Part shown: positions 7,933 to 16,051 of the stretch, in pieces
How the letters are laid out: each line of letters begins with the position of its first letter
How positions within the stretch are numbered: position 1 is the first letter of the stretch
Origin: Fidelibacterota bacterium
GTDB lineage: Bacteria > Fidelibacterota > UBA2242 > JAOZSR01
NCBI GenBank assembly: GCA_029939575.1
Contig: JAOZSR010000034.1
Location: 1-34,249 of the forward strand
Reading direction: 5' to 3'
Length of the DNA: 34,249 nt
Made by a program: the position numbers and the translations under genes
Notes under the pieces: model-generated
Databases searched by the model: none
Told to the model about the DNA's origin: nothing
What the model saw: the letters and a program-made list of their open reading frames with translations, nothing else

Positions 7933-9066
7933 TTAATCTATATATTGTTTATATACTCTGTTTGTAATTGAAGTACAAAGTTCATAGGATATTGTTCCCA
8001 CCAAATGTGCAACTTCACTGGATTTCAGTATTTTATTTTTAAAATTGCCCCAAAAGATCACTTCGTCGTTTTCATAAACATCATTATCTACAACAACTAA
8101 AATCTGATCCATCGTAACAGTACCTACAATTGGATAAAGTTTTTCATTTATCATTACCTGGCTTTTGTTAGTAAAAATTCTGCTGATACCATCGGCATAT
8201 CCAATTGGAAGGACGGCAATTTTTGATTTTTTACTGGTATAATATTTTAATCCGTAACTAATCGGTTGATTCGCCTCTAATTCACGAATTTCCAAAACCC
8301 TTGTTTTAATTGTCATAACCGGTTTAATATCAATGGATTCGCTTGTCTCTACCGAAGGATAGCAACCGTATAAAATAATACCGGTTCGAACCGCATTAAA
8401 CATATCCCGATAAGTTTCCGGCATATCTAAAATTGCCCCGCTATTGGCGATATGAATCATTGGGAAATCAATGCCTTTGTTTTGAAATTGATGTATAATA
8501 TTTTGAAAAATCCCGAGTTGTTTGTATGCAAAACATTTATCCTTTAGATCAGATGTGGAAAAGTGGGAATAGATTCCTTCGAAGTTGACAAAATCATAAT
8601 TCTCCATCTTTCCGATGAGTTCCTCGATTGTTTTCGGCAAAATTCCGATTCTGCCCATTCCGGTGTCAATATTCAGATGAATGTTTGCCTTTATATTTAA
8701 TTTTTTTGCACTTTGCTCAATGATATCCAGATCCTTAAGGTTAGTTAAAGTAATCCGGAAACCATATTTAATTGCCAATTCAATTTCTTCTTTATTTAAT
8801 CGGGCAAAAATCAATATTCTGGTTTTGATATTATTATTTGCCAAAACCAAAGCTTCTTTTATTCTGGCAACTGCGAAAAAATCTACATTATTCTGCAAAA
8901 GCCTATCAACAACCTGCAAAATTCCATGTCCGTAAGCGTCAGCTTTTACTACAGCAATTACTTTTGCCGGATTTACGGTTTTGCGAATCTGTCGAAGATT
9001 ATAATCCAAATTATTCAGATCGATTTCAGCAATAACTTTAGAATATTTATCAATTGAATTTAACAT
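7933..9066 (-). CDS. alr: Alanine racemase
   Basis: PLP-dependent fold-type III racemase interconverting L- and D-alanine. The N-terminal barrel carries the PLP lysine Lys41 in VVKADAYGHG. The C-terminal beta domain carries catalytic Tyr290 in PIGYADG and a VTMDQ motif at 317-321. Length 377 is normal for the family, and nothing is missing. It lies 23 bases after namZ and 14 bases before the glycosyltransferase start, so it is probably translated from the same mRNA. In a biosynthetic setting Alr supplies D-Ala to the wall. Here, beside recycling genes, it could equally convert D-Ala released from stem peptides to L-Ala. Which direction dominates cannot be told from sequence. Confidence 0.93.
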   Translation of the reverse strand: MLNSIDKYSKVIAEIDLNNLDYNLRQIRKTVNPAKVIAVVKADAYGHGILQVVDRLLQNNVDFFAVARIKEALVLANNNIKTRILIFARLNKEEIELAIKYGFRITLTNLKDLDIIEQSAKKLNIKANIHLNIDTGMGRIGILPKTIEELIGKMENYDFVNFEGIYSHFSTSDLKDKCFAYKQLGIFQNIIHQFQNKGIDFPMIHIANSGAILDMPETYRDMFNAVRTGIILYGCYPSVETSESIDIKPVMTIKTRVLEIRELEANQPISYGLKYYTSKKSKIAVLPIGYADGISRIFTNKSQVMINEKLYPIVGTVTMDQILVVVDNDVYENDEVIFWGNFKNKILKSSEVAHLVGTISYELCTSITNRVYKQYID

Positions 9067-9089
9067 TCTACTACAAACCTGGTTTTTAA

Positions 9090-10307
9090 TTAATCATACA
9101 AATAATATTTTTTACTTTTTTCTCTGAATTGTTCCAGCCCCGGGCGCCATTTTTCAATAATTAATTTTGCATCGGTTCCCTTATTAATATCATCTCGTAA
9201 AGTTGATAAGCCTGCAACCTTGTCAAACATACCTGCTCTTTCCGGATTAAATATTTCCTGTTCCGGATAGAGTTTTTTAACAGCTGTCAGCAAATGAATT
9301 TGAATTTCTACAGGTTTAAATTTCTTTGGATCGAGAATGTGGATATGAACACCTTGCAAATGTTCTTTTGCGAGTTTGAAATAATAGGGTGTATAAAAAA
9401 TCGGACGAAAAAAAACGCCCTCTAAATTTCTCCCATTCAATTCGTCAGCTAATTTTTCGCCATTAAGCCAGGTTTGCCCGATAAATTCAAAGGGATTTGT
9501 ATATCCAATACCAATATCCAGGCTATGAAGTTCGCCAATTATTCCTGTAACAGGATAATATAGAGCGGAAATAGCATGAGGAATATGAGGTGAAGTTGGA
9601 ACCCACTCCAGGCCGGTTTCAGCAAAAATCATGTCCCTTTTCCAACCTTTCATTTTTATAATTTTCAAATCACAATTAATGTCAAACTCAGTATTAAAAT
9701 ATTTTGCTAACTCTCCACAAGTCAGGCCATAAACATAGGGAATTGGATACAATCCAACAAAGGATTTAAATTGTTTTTCCAAAATAGGACCATCAATCAA
9801 ATTACCTCCGAGAGGATTCGGCCTGTCCAACACAATAAAGGGAATGTTATTTTCCCGGGCAGCCTCCATAGCATAAGCCATTGTATAAATATATGTATAA
9901 GATCGGCAACCAATATCCTGAATATCATAAATCAAAAGGTCTATATTCTTTAACATTTCAGGGTTCGGTTTTCTGTTTTTCCCATACAAACTAAATATTT
10001 TAATACCTGTTTTTTCATCAATAATGTCACCTACCTTGTCTCCGGCGCTCACATTGCCACGGGCACCATGTTCCGGACCAAAAATCGCCACAAGATTCAC
10101 ATCGGGATTTTTATACAGAATATCAATTGTAGATTTTAACTGACTGTTTAGACCGGTTGGGTTGGTAATCAACCCGACATTTTTATCTTTAACAAAATTA
10201 AGATTTTCTGCAACAAGTACATCTATCCCCAGCTTTACATTGGTCTTTATTTCAGCAGAAATAAAAGTAAAATTGAGGGTTAAAAGTAACAGAATAATTT
10301 TTTTCAT
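9090..10307 (-). CDS. namZ: DUF1343 exo-beta-N-acetylmuramidase (NamZ-like), secreted
   Basis: NamZ releases MurNAc from the non-reducing end of glycan fragments. Family hallmarks in order are LITNPTG (46-52), FGPEHGARG (76-84, with the probable catalytic Glu79), SLYGKNRKP (106-114), YDIQDIGCRSYTYIYTM (127-143), DRPNPLGG (161-168), YGLTCGELA, and a TSPHIPHA segment. A signal peptide covers residues 1-18 with a plausible cleavage after FISA, so the enzyme is expected in the periplasm. GTG 10310 and ATG 10307 are adjacent. AGGTGG is spaced better for the ATG. It follows the dehydrogenase gene by 74 bases containing a strong hairpin. It fits the pathway: free MurNAc would be imported, phosphorylated and cleaved by MurQ. 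NagZ, its usual partner that removes GlcNAc, is not in this window. Confidence 0.9.
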   Translation of the reverse strand: MKKIILLLLTLNFTFISAEIKTNVKLGIDVLVAENLNFVKDKNVGLITNPTGLNSQLKSTIDILYKNPDVNLVAIFGPEHGARGNVSAGDKVGDIIDEKTGIKIFSLYGKNRKPNPEMLKNIDLLIYDIQDIGCRSYTYIYTMAYAMEAARENNIPFIVLDRPNPLGGNLIDGPILEKQFKSFVGLYPIPYVYGLTCGELAKYFNTEFDINCDLKIIKMKGWKRDMIFAETGLEWVPTSPHIPHAISALYYPVTGIIGELHSLDIGIGYTNPFEFIGQTWLNGEKLADELNGRNLEGVFFRPIFYTPYYFKLAKEHLQGVHIHILDPKKFKPVEIQIHLLTAVKKLYPEQEIFNPERAGMFDKVAGLSTLRDDINKGTDAKLIIEKWRPGLEQFREKSKKYYLYD

Positions 10308-10339
10308 CACGCCACCTTTTTTTTAGCATTCTTATTGGT

Positions 10340-10367
10340 AAGCTCCCGGAGGAAAAGCCGGGAGCTT
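10340..10367 (-). promoter_or_regulatory. Intercistronic hairpin between dehydrogenase gene and namZ
   Basis: A perfect 10-bp GC-rich stem (10340-10349 with 10358-10367) encloses an 8-base loop. On the minus strand no T-tract follows; the sequence continues to an A-rich stretch and the namZ ribosome site. It is therefore more likely an mRNA stability or processing element, or a weak attenuator, than a full terminator. Confidence 0.5.
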
Positions 10368-10384
10368 CTTAGAAGGAGAAGGGG

Positions 10385-11806
10385 TTAAGTATCAATTATT
10401 TTTCCCGGATTTAAAATATAATTTGGATCAAAGGATCTTTTTATTCTTTTCATTAATTCCACAGTGGTTTTGCCCAGACAGTCTTCCATATACAGTTTTC
10501 TTTTATGGCCGATTCCATGTTCTCCGCTGATAGTACCTCCATATTGATTGGATTTTGTATACATTTCTTTCAGAACCCGGGGCAAGGATTCTTCCCACTT
10601 ATCCATGCTCATTTCCTGTTTTTTTACAACAGTTGCATGCAGATTTCCGTCACCGGCATGTCCATAAGTCGGGATCAGAACATCGTGCTTCTCTGCAATA
10701 TTGTTTATATCATGTAAAATTTTCGGAATACTGCCAATTGGCACCACAATATCCTCAAGACTTTGCACCGGAGAATAAACCATAAAGGCTTCCGCAATAT
10801 TTCTGCGCACCCGCCAAACTCTTTCTATAGTTGTATGATTATCAGCAACATAAACCTCAAGGGCACCATTTTTCTGACACAATTTTCCGATCATTTCATA
10901 TTCTTTTTCCAATTGCTCCGAATTTGTTCCATCAATTTCAATTAAAAGCATAGCTCCGGCATCTTCGTGAGAAAAATGTTCATTCAAAAATTTATAGGAG
11001 GTTTCAAATGACAATTTATCCATAAATTCAATTGCCGTGGGAATAATACCCGATTCTGTCATGATTTTCGGCACCGCACTAATCGCCGTTTCCGCATCTT
11101 TAAAAGGTACAAGCAGGTCAACTCTGGCCTTTGGTAAGGGTAATAGTTTGATAATTATTTTAGTAAAAATTCCCAGGGTACCTTCTGAGCCAATCATGAG
11201 TTTGAGCAGGTCATAACCAACTACATTTTTCATCAATTTCCCACCAAGTTCGATGATCTCACCTTCCGGAGTCACAACCTCGACTCCTACAATATAACGA
11301 CCGGTAACACCATATTTAACAGCACGGCCACCACCTGCATTTTCGGCAATATTTCCACCGATAAAACAAGATTCCACACTCATAGGATATCCGGCAAAGA
11401 ACAATCCGTCATCTTCAATTTGTTCGTTCAGTTCGTTTGTTATTACTCCTGGTTCAACGACTGCCATCATATTTGTCTTGTCAATTTCCAAAATTTTGTT
11501 CATCCTGTCAAAAAGCATGACAATACCGCCATAAATCGGTACGGCTCCACCTGAAAGTCCACTACCTGCTCCCCTTGGAGTTACGGGTATTTTTTCTTCA
11601 TTAGCCATTTTCATAATTTTTGAAATTTCCTCAGCGTTTTGAGGGCGAACAGCTATTTCAGGCATGTGAGCATATTTTTTATCAGTAATTTCATCGTGAG
11701 AAAAATTCTCTAATTTTTCCTTATCCTTGTAAATAACATTTCTTTCCCCAAGCATGTTTACAAGTTTTTCTATTATTTTATCAGATATTTTATTGTAATC
11801 AGGCAT
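10385..11806 (-). CDS. FAD-linked D-lactate dehydrogenase (GlcD/LctD family)
   Basis: A flavin oxidoreductase of the GlcD / D-lactate dehydrogenase family. The FAD_binding_4 domain (about 48-185) has the pyrophosphate-binding RGAGSGLSGGAVP (78-90). The FAD-oxidase_C domain carries YGHAGDGNLHATV and, near the end, GTISGEHGIGHKRK. Length 473 is typical. The frame opens at GTG 11812, but AGGGG is ideally placed for ATG 11806. The substrate of this family is a D-2-hydroxyacid (D-lactate, glycolate, D-2-hydroxyglutarate). D-lactate is favoured because murQ, which liberates it, heads the operon and because etfB-etfA lie directly upstream, the same gene order as the lctBCD lactate dehydrogenase/Etf complex of acetogens. 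There is no GlcE or GlcF subunit, so a membrane glycolate oxidase is less likely. Electrons would pass to EtfBA. Confidence 0.82.
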   Translation of the reverse strand: MPDYNKISDKIIEKLVNMLGERNVIYKDKEKLENFSHDEITDKKYAHMPEIAVRPQNAEEISKIMKMANEEKIPVTPRGAGSGLSGGAVPIYGGIVMLFDRMNKILEIDKTNMMAVVEPGVITNELNEQIEDDGLFFAGYPMSVESCFIGGNIAENAGGGRAVKYGVTGRYIVGVEVVTPEGEIIELGGKLMKNVVGYDLLKLMIGSEGTLGIFTKIIIKLLPLPKARVDLLVPFKDAETAISAVPKIMTESGIIPTAIEFMDKLSFETSYKFLNEHFSHEDAGAMLLIEIDGTNSEQLEKEYEMIGKLCQKNGALEVYVADNHTTIERVWRVRRNIAEAFMVYSPVQSLEDIVVPIGSIPKILHDINNIAEKHDVLIPTYGHAGDGNLHATVVKKQEMSMDKWEESLPRVLKEMYTKSNQYGGTISGEHGIGHKRKLYMEDCLGKTTVELMKRIKRSFDPNYILNPGKIIDT

Positions 11807-11859
11807 TTTCACCCCTTTTAATAATTATTCTCGATTCCCTTTTGACCGGCTTACTCTTT

Positions 11860-12861
11860 TCAACCAACTTTCCGATCCTTTAATTTATCTATCAGGATTG
11901 GCAAAACATCAAACAAATCAGCCTGAACACTAATATCTGCCACCTGAAATATTTGGGCGTTGGGATCATTGTTAATTGCCACAATATTATGAGCTGTTTT
12001 TATCCCGGCAAGATGTTGTACCGCACCAGATATACCTGCGCAAACATACATATTAGGGCTTACGGTTTTACCACTTAACCCGACCTGATGTGGATATTTT
12101 ACCCAGCCCAGATCCACGGGCTCGCGAGATGCACCGACAGCACCATTTAATTGATGAGCCAACTCGCGCACCATTTTAAAACTCTCCTCGGTTTTACAAC
12201 CCTTACCTCCGGCTACAATAATTTCCGCATCCTGGATATTGGCTGACTCATCTTTCATTTCAATAAAAGCAATTTGATTTGTACGGCTTTTCAGGTTTTT
12301 TTCCTTAACTTTTTCATATATTACTTCACCAACATTCCCCGGATTTGGCTCTAATGGCTGGTTTGAATGTGGCCTAACAGTTGCCATTTGAGGTCTGTGA
12401 TTGGGGGATTTTATTGTTGCTAAAATATTACCACCAATAGCAGGTCTGGTTTGAATCAAATTATTCGATCCCTCTTCAATATCCAGGCCGGTACAATCTG
12501 CAGTCAGTCCGGCATGACATTTTACCGCGACAGCCGGTGCAACAGTTCTTCCGGTAGAGGTTGCACTTGCCAGCATAATTTCCGGATTATATTTATTAAT
12601 TAATTCCATTATTGAATTGATATAAGGATCAGGCAGGAAATTTTGAAATATTTGGTCATTAACGTAAATCACCCTGTTTGCTCCATAATGGATTAATTTG
12701 TTCAACTCTTTCGGGCTAATTTGATAACCTAAAACAACAGCAACCAGGTCTACACCCAGCTTTTCTGATAAGAATTTCCCTCTTTTTAATAATTCATAGG
12801 AAACAGTTTGAATTATTCCTTTATTCTGCTCGCCCAAAATCCAGACGCCTTTATACTCCAT
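11860..12861 (-). CDS. etfA: Electron transfer flavoprotein, alpha subunit
   Basis: EtfA pairs with EtfB and binds FAD. The N-terminal domain starts at VWILGEQ (6-12). The C-terminal FAD domain shows GASREPVD (243-250), GLSGKTVSPNMYVCAGISGA (261-280) and IVAINNDPNAQIF (293-305). Near the end the usual 'ADYGIVGDL' reads ADISVQADL (308-316), a small deviation. There is no N-terminal ferredoxin extension, unlike LctC of Acetobacterium woodii. GTG 12867 and ATG 12861 are both in frame; ATG is preferred because AGGAG lies nine bases before it. The etfB stop codon TAG overlaps this AGGAG, so the two genes are translationally coupled. Partner dehydrogenase: the FAD-linked D-lactate dehydrogenase immediately downstream. 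Confidence 0.92.
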   Translation of the reverse strand: MEYKGVWILGEQNKGIIQTVSYELLKRGKFLSEKLGVDLVAVVLGYQISPKELNKLIHYGANRVIYVNDQIFQNFLPDPYINSIMELINKYNPEIMLASATSTGRTVAPAVAVKCHAGLTADCTGLDIEEGSNNLIQTRPAIGGNILATIKSPNHRPQMATVRPHSNQPLEPNPGNVGEVIYEKVKEKNLKSRTNQIAFIEMKDESANIQDAEIIVAGGKGCKTEESFKMVRELAHQLNGAVGASREPVDLGWVKYPHQVGLSGKTVSPNMYVCAGISGAVQHLAGIKTAHNIVAINNDPNAQIFQVADISVQADLFDVLPILIDKLKDRKVG

Positions 12862-12873
12862 TTTCACTATCTC

Positions 12874-13671
12874 CTATAAAATTTCTTTTTGCTCAAAAAA
12901 TTCAATTATTCGATCGACGACTTCTTCTGTTTCTTTTTCATTATTCGGTTTATAAACCTCACCATCGCGACTTACTTTAGGTTTTGAGATTTTTACTACC
13001 CTTGTAGGTGAACCTTTTAATCCTAAATTTTCTATTTTAGCATCAATATCTTCAGGCCCCCAAAGTGGAATCTCTATCTTTTTTGAACGGATTTTACCAT
13101 CTAAAGTGGGTAATCTGGGAAAATTAATTTCTTTTACAACCGTCAAGAGGGTTGGCTTTTCTATTCCCACTAACTGATATCCATTTTCAACTATTCTTTT
13201 AACTGTTATTGTATCCTTATTCACTTCTGAAATTTGGCTCACATAAGTAGAAAATGGAATATCCAGCCAGGCTGCTATTCCCGGGCCGACCTGTCCGGTA
13301 TCGCCATCTGTTGCCCGTTCACCACAGAGAATGACATCGAATTTTCCGATCTTTTTAATTGCCTGCGCCAAAACATAAGAAGTTGACCAGGTATCTGCAC
13401 CTGCGAATTTTCTGTGACTTAATAAAATTCCTTCATCACAGCCCATGGAAATAACTTCCTGCAGAGCCTTCTTTGCACCAGGAGGCCCCATGGAAATTGC
13501 TATTATTTCGCCTCCATATTTTGCTTTTAATCTTATTGCCTCTTCAACAGCATATAGATCTAAAGGATTTACAATCGGTTCTACTCCGGACCTTACCATT
13601 GTACCTGTTTCAGGATCCATTTTTACATTACTGGTTTCCGGAACTTGTTTAATTGGTACTAAAATTTTCAC
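12874..13671 (-). CDS. etfB: Electron transfer flavoprotein, beta subunit
   Basis: The 265-residue protein begins with the classic MKILVPIKQVPETSNVKMDP and contains NPLDLYAVEEAIR (35-47) and CGERATDGDTGQVGP (116-130), the nucleotide-binding signature. The start codon is GTG at 13671, fixed by the conserved N-terminus and by GGAG five bases upstream. The DGDTxQVGP wording is of the kind found in Etf proteins partnered with dehydrogenases in anaerobes, some of which bifurcate electrons. Bifurcation here is a hypothesis only. It lies 26 bases after anmK and overlaps the ribosome site of etfA, so it is part of the murQ operon. The acceptor could be a quinone reductase or NAD/ferredoxin system encoded elsewhere. 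Confidence 0.92.
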   Translation of the reverse strand: MKILVPIKQVPETSNVKMDPETGTMVRSGVEPIVNPLDLYAVEEAIRLKAKYGGEIIAISMGPPGAKKALQEVISMGCDEGILLSHRKFAGADTWSTSYVLAQAIKKIGKFDVILCGERATDGDTGQVGPGIAAWLDIPFSTYVSQISEVNKDTITVKRIVENGYQLVGIEKPTLLTVVKEINFPRLPTLDGKIRSKKIEIPLWGPEDIDAKIENLGLKGSPTRVVKISKPKVSRDGEVYKPNNEKETEEVVDRIIEFFEQKEIL

Positions 13672-13697
13672 TATTTCTCCTTAAAAAATGATGCTCT

Positions 13698-14855
13698 TTA
13701 AAATGTTATTTTTCCTAATAAAACCTGTTTTTTAGCCCCGGTTACTTTCGGAACGTTGGATGGTACTTCCCATATTCTCATAGCAGCCAATATTGCAAAA
13801 GCATGAGCCTCTTTTGCTTCAGGATCAATTCCAAAATCTTCAGATTTCACAAATTCAGATTTGTGAAATAGTTCCATTAAATGTTTCATAATTTGCGGAT
13901 TATTTGCTCCGCCACCACTAACCAATATTTGATCAATTGGATATTTATCAGAGTAAAACCTCTGGTAAGCTGAAAAAACTGATTCTGCTGTAAATCGTGT
14001 TAAAGTTGCCACCAGATTTTCAAAACCTTTTTGATTCTGAATATTATACTCAGAAATAATTTGTCTGACATAATCTTTGCCAAACACCTCTTTGCCTGTA
14101 GATTTTGGTAAAGGTTTGATGATATAAGGATGTTGCAATAATTTATTTAACCACTTCGGGTTTATCGTTCCTTTTTTAGCCCAGATTCCATCTTTATCAT
14201 AGGCCAATTTATTATCTGTCGCTATTTGAATCGCAGCGTCAACTAATCCATTTCCGGGACCTGTGTCCAGCGCCTGTATTTCATTTTGCGATATGCAATT
14301 TTTGGGAATAATTGTAAAATTTGCAATACCACCAATATTCAAAAGCAGAGTGCTTCTGTTTATGTTTTTAAACCACAGATAATCAACAAATGGCACTAAT
14401 GGAGCACCCGAGCCTCCGGCCGCAACATCCATTACTCTAAAATCCGCCACACAGGGAATTGCCAGATCGTGAGAAAGCACAGCAGATTCACCGATTTGCA
14501 GGGTGGATTGGCCATGTTCATGCCATATAGTCTGCCCATGTGAACCAATTAAATCTATTATGTCTCTATCTATGCTGTTTTTAATCAGATAATTTTGAAT
14601 AATGTCAGACCATTCCCTGGCAATTTTAAAATTTGCCCTACATATTTCTGCAGTATTTGTATATGCCAGGCTACCCAGATATTTTTTGAACTCTTTGGTA
14701 TAACTAATTGATTCAAAGTGAAGTACTTTTGACTTAAGTTCCTGATTATCAAAACTAATCTCAGCCAAGCAAAGATCCAGTCCATCAAGCGATGTTCCCG
14801 ACATCAATCCCAATACAGTTAATGTTTTTTTGTTTTTCAGGTTAATAAGCGTCAT
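13698..14855 (-). CDS. anmK: Anhydro-N-acetylmuramic acid kinase
   Basis: AnmK opens the 1,6-anhydro ring of anhydroMurNAc with ATP and gives MurNAc-6-phosphate in the cytoplasm. Signature segments are GLMSGTSLDG (16-25), IGSHGQTIWH (103-112), DFRVMDVAAGGSGAPLVP (138-155), NIGGIANF (173-180), and DTGPGN (197-202) carrying the catalytic aspartate Asp197. GKEVFGKDY and a late VTGAKKQVLLG follow. Length 385 is normal. The ATG at 14855 has GAGAAG just upstream, 54 bases after murQ. Its substrate is the product of lytic transglycosylases such as the SpoIID-like enzyme of the same operon, and its product is the MurQ substrate. Confidence 0.96.
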   Translation of the reverse strand: MTLINLKNKKTLTVLGLMSGTSLDGLDLCLAEISFDNQELKSKVLHFESISYTKEFKKYLGSLAYTNTAEICRANFKIAREWSDIIQNYLIKNSIDRDIIDLIGSHGQTIWHEHGQSTLQIGESAVLSHDLAIPCVADFRVMDVAAGGSGAPLVPFVDYLWFKNINRSTLLLNIGGIANFTIIPKNCISQNEIQALDTGPGNGLVDAAIQIATDNKLAYDKDGIWAKKGTINPKWLNKLLQHPYIIKPLPKSTGKEVFGKDYVRQIISEYNIQNQKGFENLVATLTRFTAESVFSAYQRFYSDKYPIDQILVSGGGANNPQIMKHLMELFHKSEFVKSEDFGIDPEAKEAHAFAILAAMRIWEVPSNVPKVTGAKKQVLLGKITF

Positions 14856-14909
14856 TACTTCTCATCGTTTGTTAGTTAATCAGACTAACCGCCAATTATT
14901 TAAAAATCC

Positions 14910-15818
14910 CTAGTCCTTATCTACCGCGAACCGGATAAATCCGTTGTGCTCGGAAATCTTCTTCCGGGCTTCTTCCAGGGATATCTCCAGTTTTGCCATC
15001 ACTATAGCTTCCTTGACATGTTTATCAGCTTTTAGTAAATAATCGTAAGCTTTTTTCCTGTCAACCTTCGCAATATCCGCTATAATTCTTGTTCCTCTGT
15101 CAATGAGTTTTTCATTAATAGCCATGTGATCTATCATATAATTACCATAAACCTTACCCCATTTTATCATAGCAGAGGTAGTAATCATATTTAGAACCAT
15201 CTTTGTAGCAGTCCCAGCCTTTAATCTCGTTGAACCAGTGATAATTTCAGGACCTACCAATACTTCAATAATTACATCGGCATTTGAACCAAGATCTTCT
15301 TTATGAGTACATGTAAAAAATATAGTTTTGCAACCAATCGAGTTTGCATAATCAATTGCTCCATGAACATAAGGAGTAGTTCCTCCGGTTGCAATCCCCA
15401 TCAATACATCTCCACTTTTAAGACCAAATTTTATACAATCTTCTTTACCTTGTTCTGCATAATCTTCAGCACCTTCAACAGCATTTTGTAATGCAATCTG
15501 ACCACCTGCAATAATTCCCTGAACAAGGTCTGGATCCACTGAAAATGTAGGAGGGCATTCACTTGCATCCAGAACTCCAAGTCTTCCACTTGTTCCTGCC
15601 CCTGCATATCTTAATCTACCACCACTTTTAAAGGCATTATAAACATAATCTACTGCTTGTGTGATTTCTGGTAATGCTGCTCTTACCGCTTCATGCACAG
15701 TTGCATCTTCATCATTTATTAATTTTACTATTTCGGCAGTAGTCATTGTATCAATTTCAACACTTTTGGGATTTCGTTTTTCTGTTAAAATATTGCTTCT
15801 GTCCTGCGGTTCAGCCAT
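14910..15818 (-). CDS. murQ: N-acetylmuramic acid 6-phosphate etherase
   Basis: MurQ removes the D-lactyl ether from MurNAc-6-phosphate, giving GlcNAc-6-phosphate and D-lactate. It is a SIS-fold cytoplasmic enzyme. Clear motifs are NPKSVEIDTMT (16-26), YAGAGTSGRLGVLDASECPP (71-90) with the catalytic acid Glu87, GIATGGTTPYV, and TGSTRLKAGTATKMVLNM (a conserved sugar-phosphate region). Length 302 matches the family. It is the first gene of the leftward operon. GGAG lies ten bases before ATG 15818. The lactate product explains the D-lactate dehydrogenase and Etf genes further down. Confidence 0.97.
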   Translation of the reverse strand: MAEPQDRSNILTEKRNPKSVEIDTMTTAEIVKLINDEDATVHEAVRAALPEITQAVDYVYNAFKSGGRLRYAGAGTSGRLGVLDASECPPTFSVDPDLVQGIIAGGQIALQNAVEGAEDYAEQGKEDCIKFGLKSGDVLMGIATGGTTPYVHGAIDYANSIGCKTIFFTCTHKEDLGSNADVIIEVLVGPEIITGSTRLKAGTATKMVLNMITTSAMIKWGKVYGNYMIDHMAINEKLIDRGTRIIADIAKVDRKKAYDYLLKADKHVKEAIVMAKLEISLEEARKKISEHNGFIRFAVDKD

Positions 15819-16051
15819 TTGTTTACTATCTCCAATATATTTTCAATTTTAAATAAATAACGCATATTGCTCGACTTTATAAATAAGTCATAATCGACAA
15901 TAAAATTCCACATGGATATTTTAAAATATTTTTTAGATATAACCAAACAAAATTAGTTAGGAAACTTAATTAACTTATAAGCCACGCTTGCATTTTCATA
16001 ATTATTAATTTAACTTAATTGTGCATTTGCAATAATCTGGAGGGATTAATA
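15819..16051. promoter_or_regulatory. Divergent promoter region with dyad between the two blocks
   Basis: This AT-rich gap separates the leftward murQ operon from the rightward transglutaminase gene. It contains a GACTT (15873-15877) / AAGTC (15885-15889) dyad, with TCGA on both outer sides, 55 bases before murQ, a possible operator. Candidate promoters are TTAGTT-N17-TATAAG on the plus strand (15953-15981) and a weaker TTGTTT-N16-TATTTT on the minus strand (15950-15923). GGAGGG at 16039-16044 is the ribosome site of the plus-strand gene. No regulator gene is adjacent. Confidence 0.4.

Noticed and set aside
10340-10367. Rho-independent terminator between the dehydrogenase gene and namZ
   Set aside because: The stem is strong, but no T-tract follows it on the minus strand, and namZ clearly belongs to the same gene set.
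10385-11806. Glycolate oxidase subunit GlcD
   Set aside because: GlcE and GlcF are absent and etfB-etfA are adjacent, so an Etf-coupled D-lactate dehydrogenase is the better reading. The substrate remains untested.
16019-16051. TTG start extending the transglutaminase by 11 residues
   Set aside because: The extension would overlap the ribosome site GGAGGG and place polar residues before a lipoprotein signal that starts cleanly at ATG 16052.
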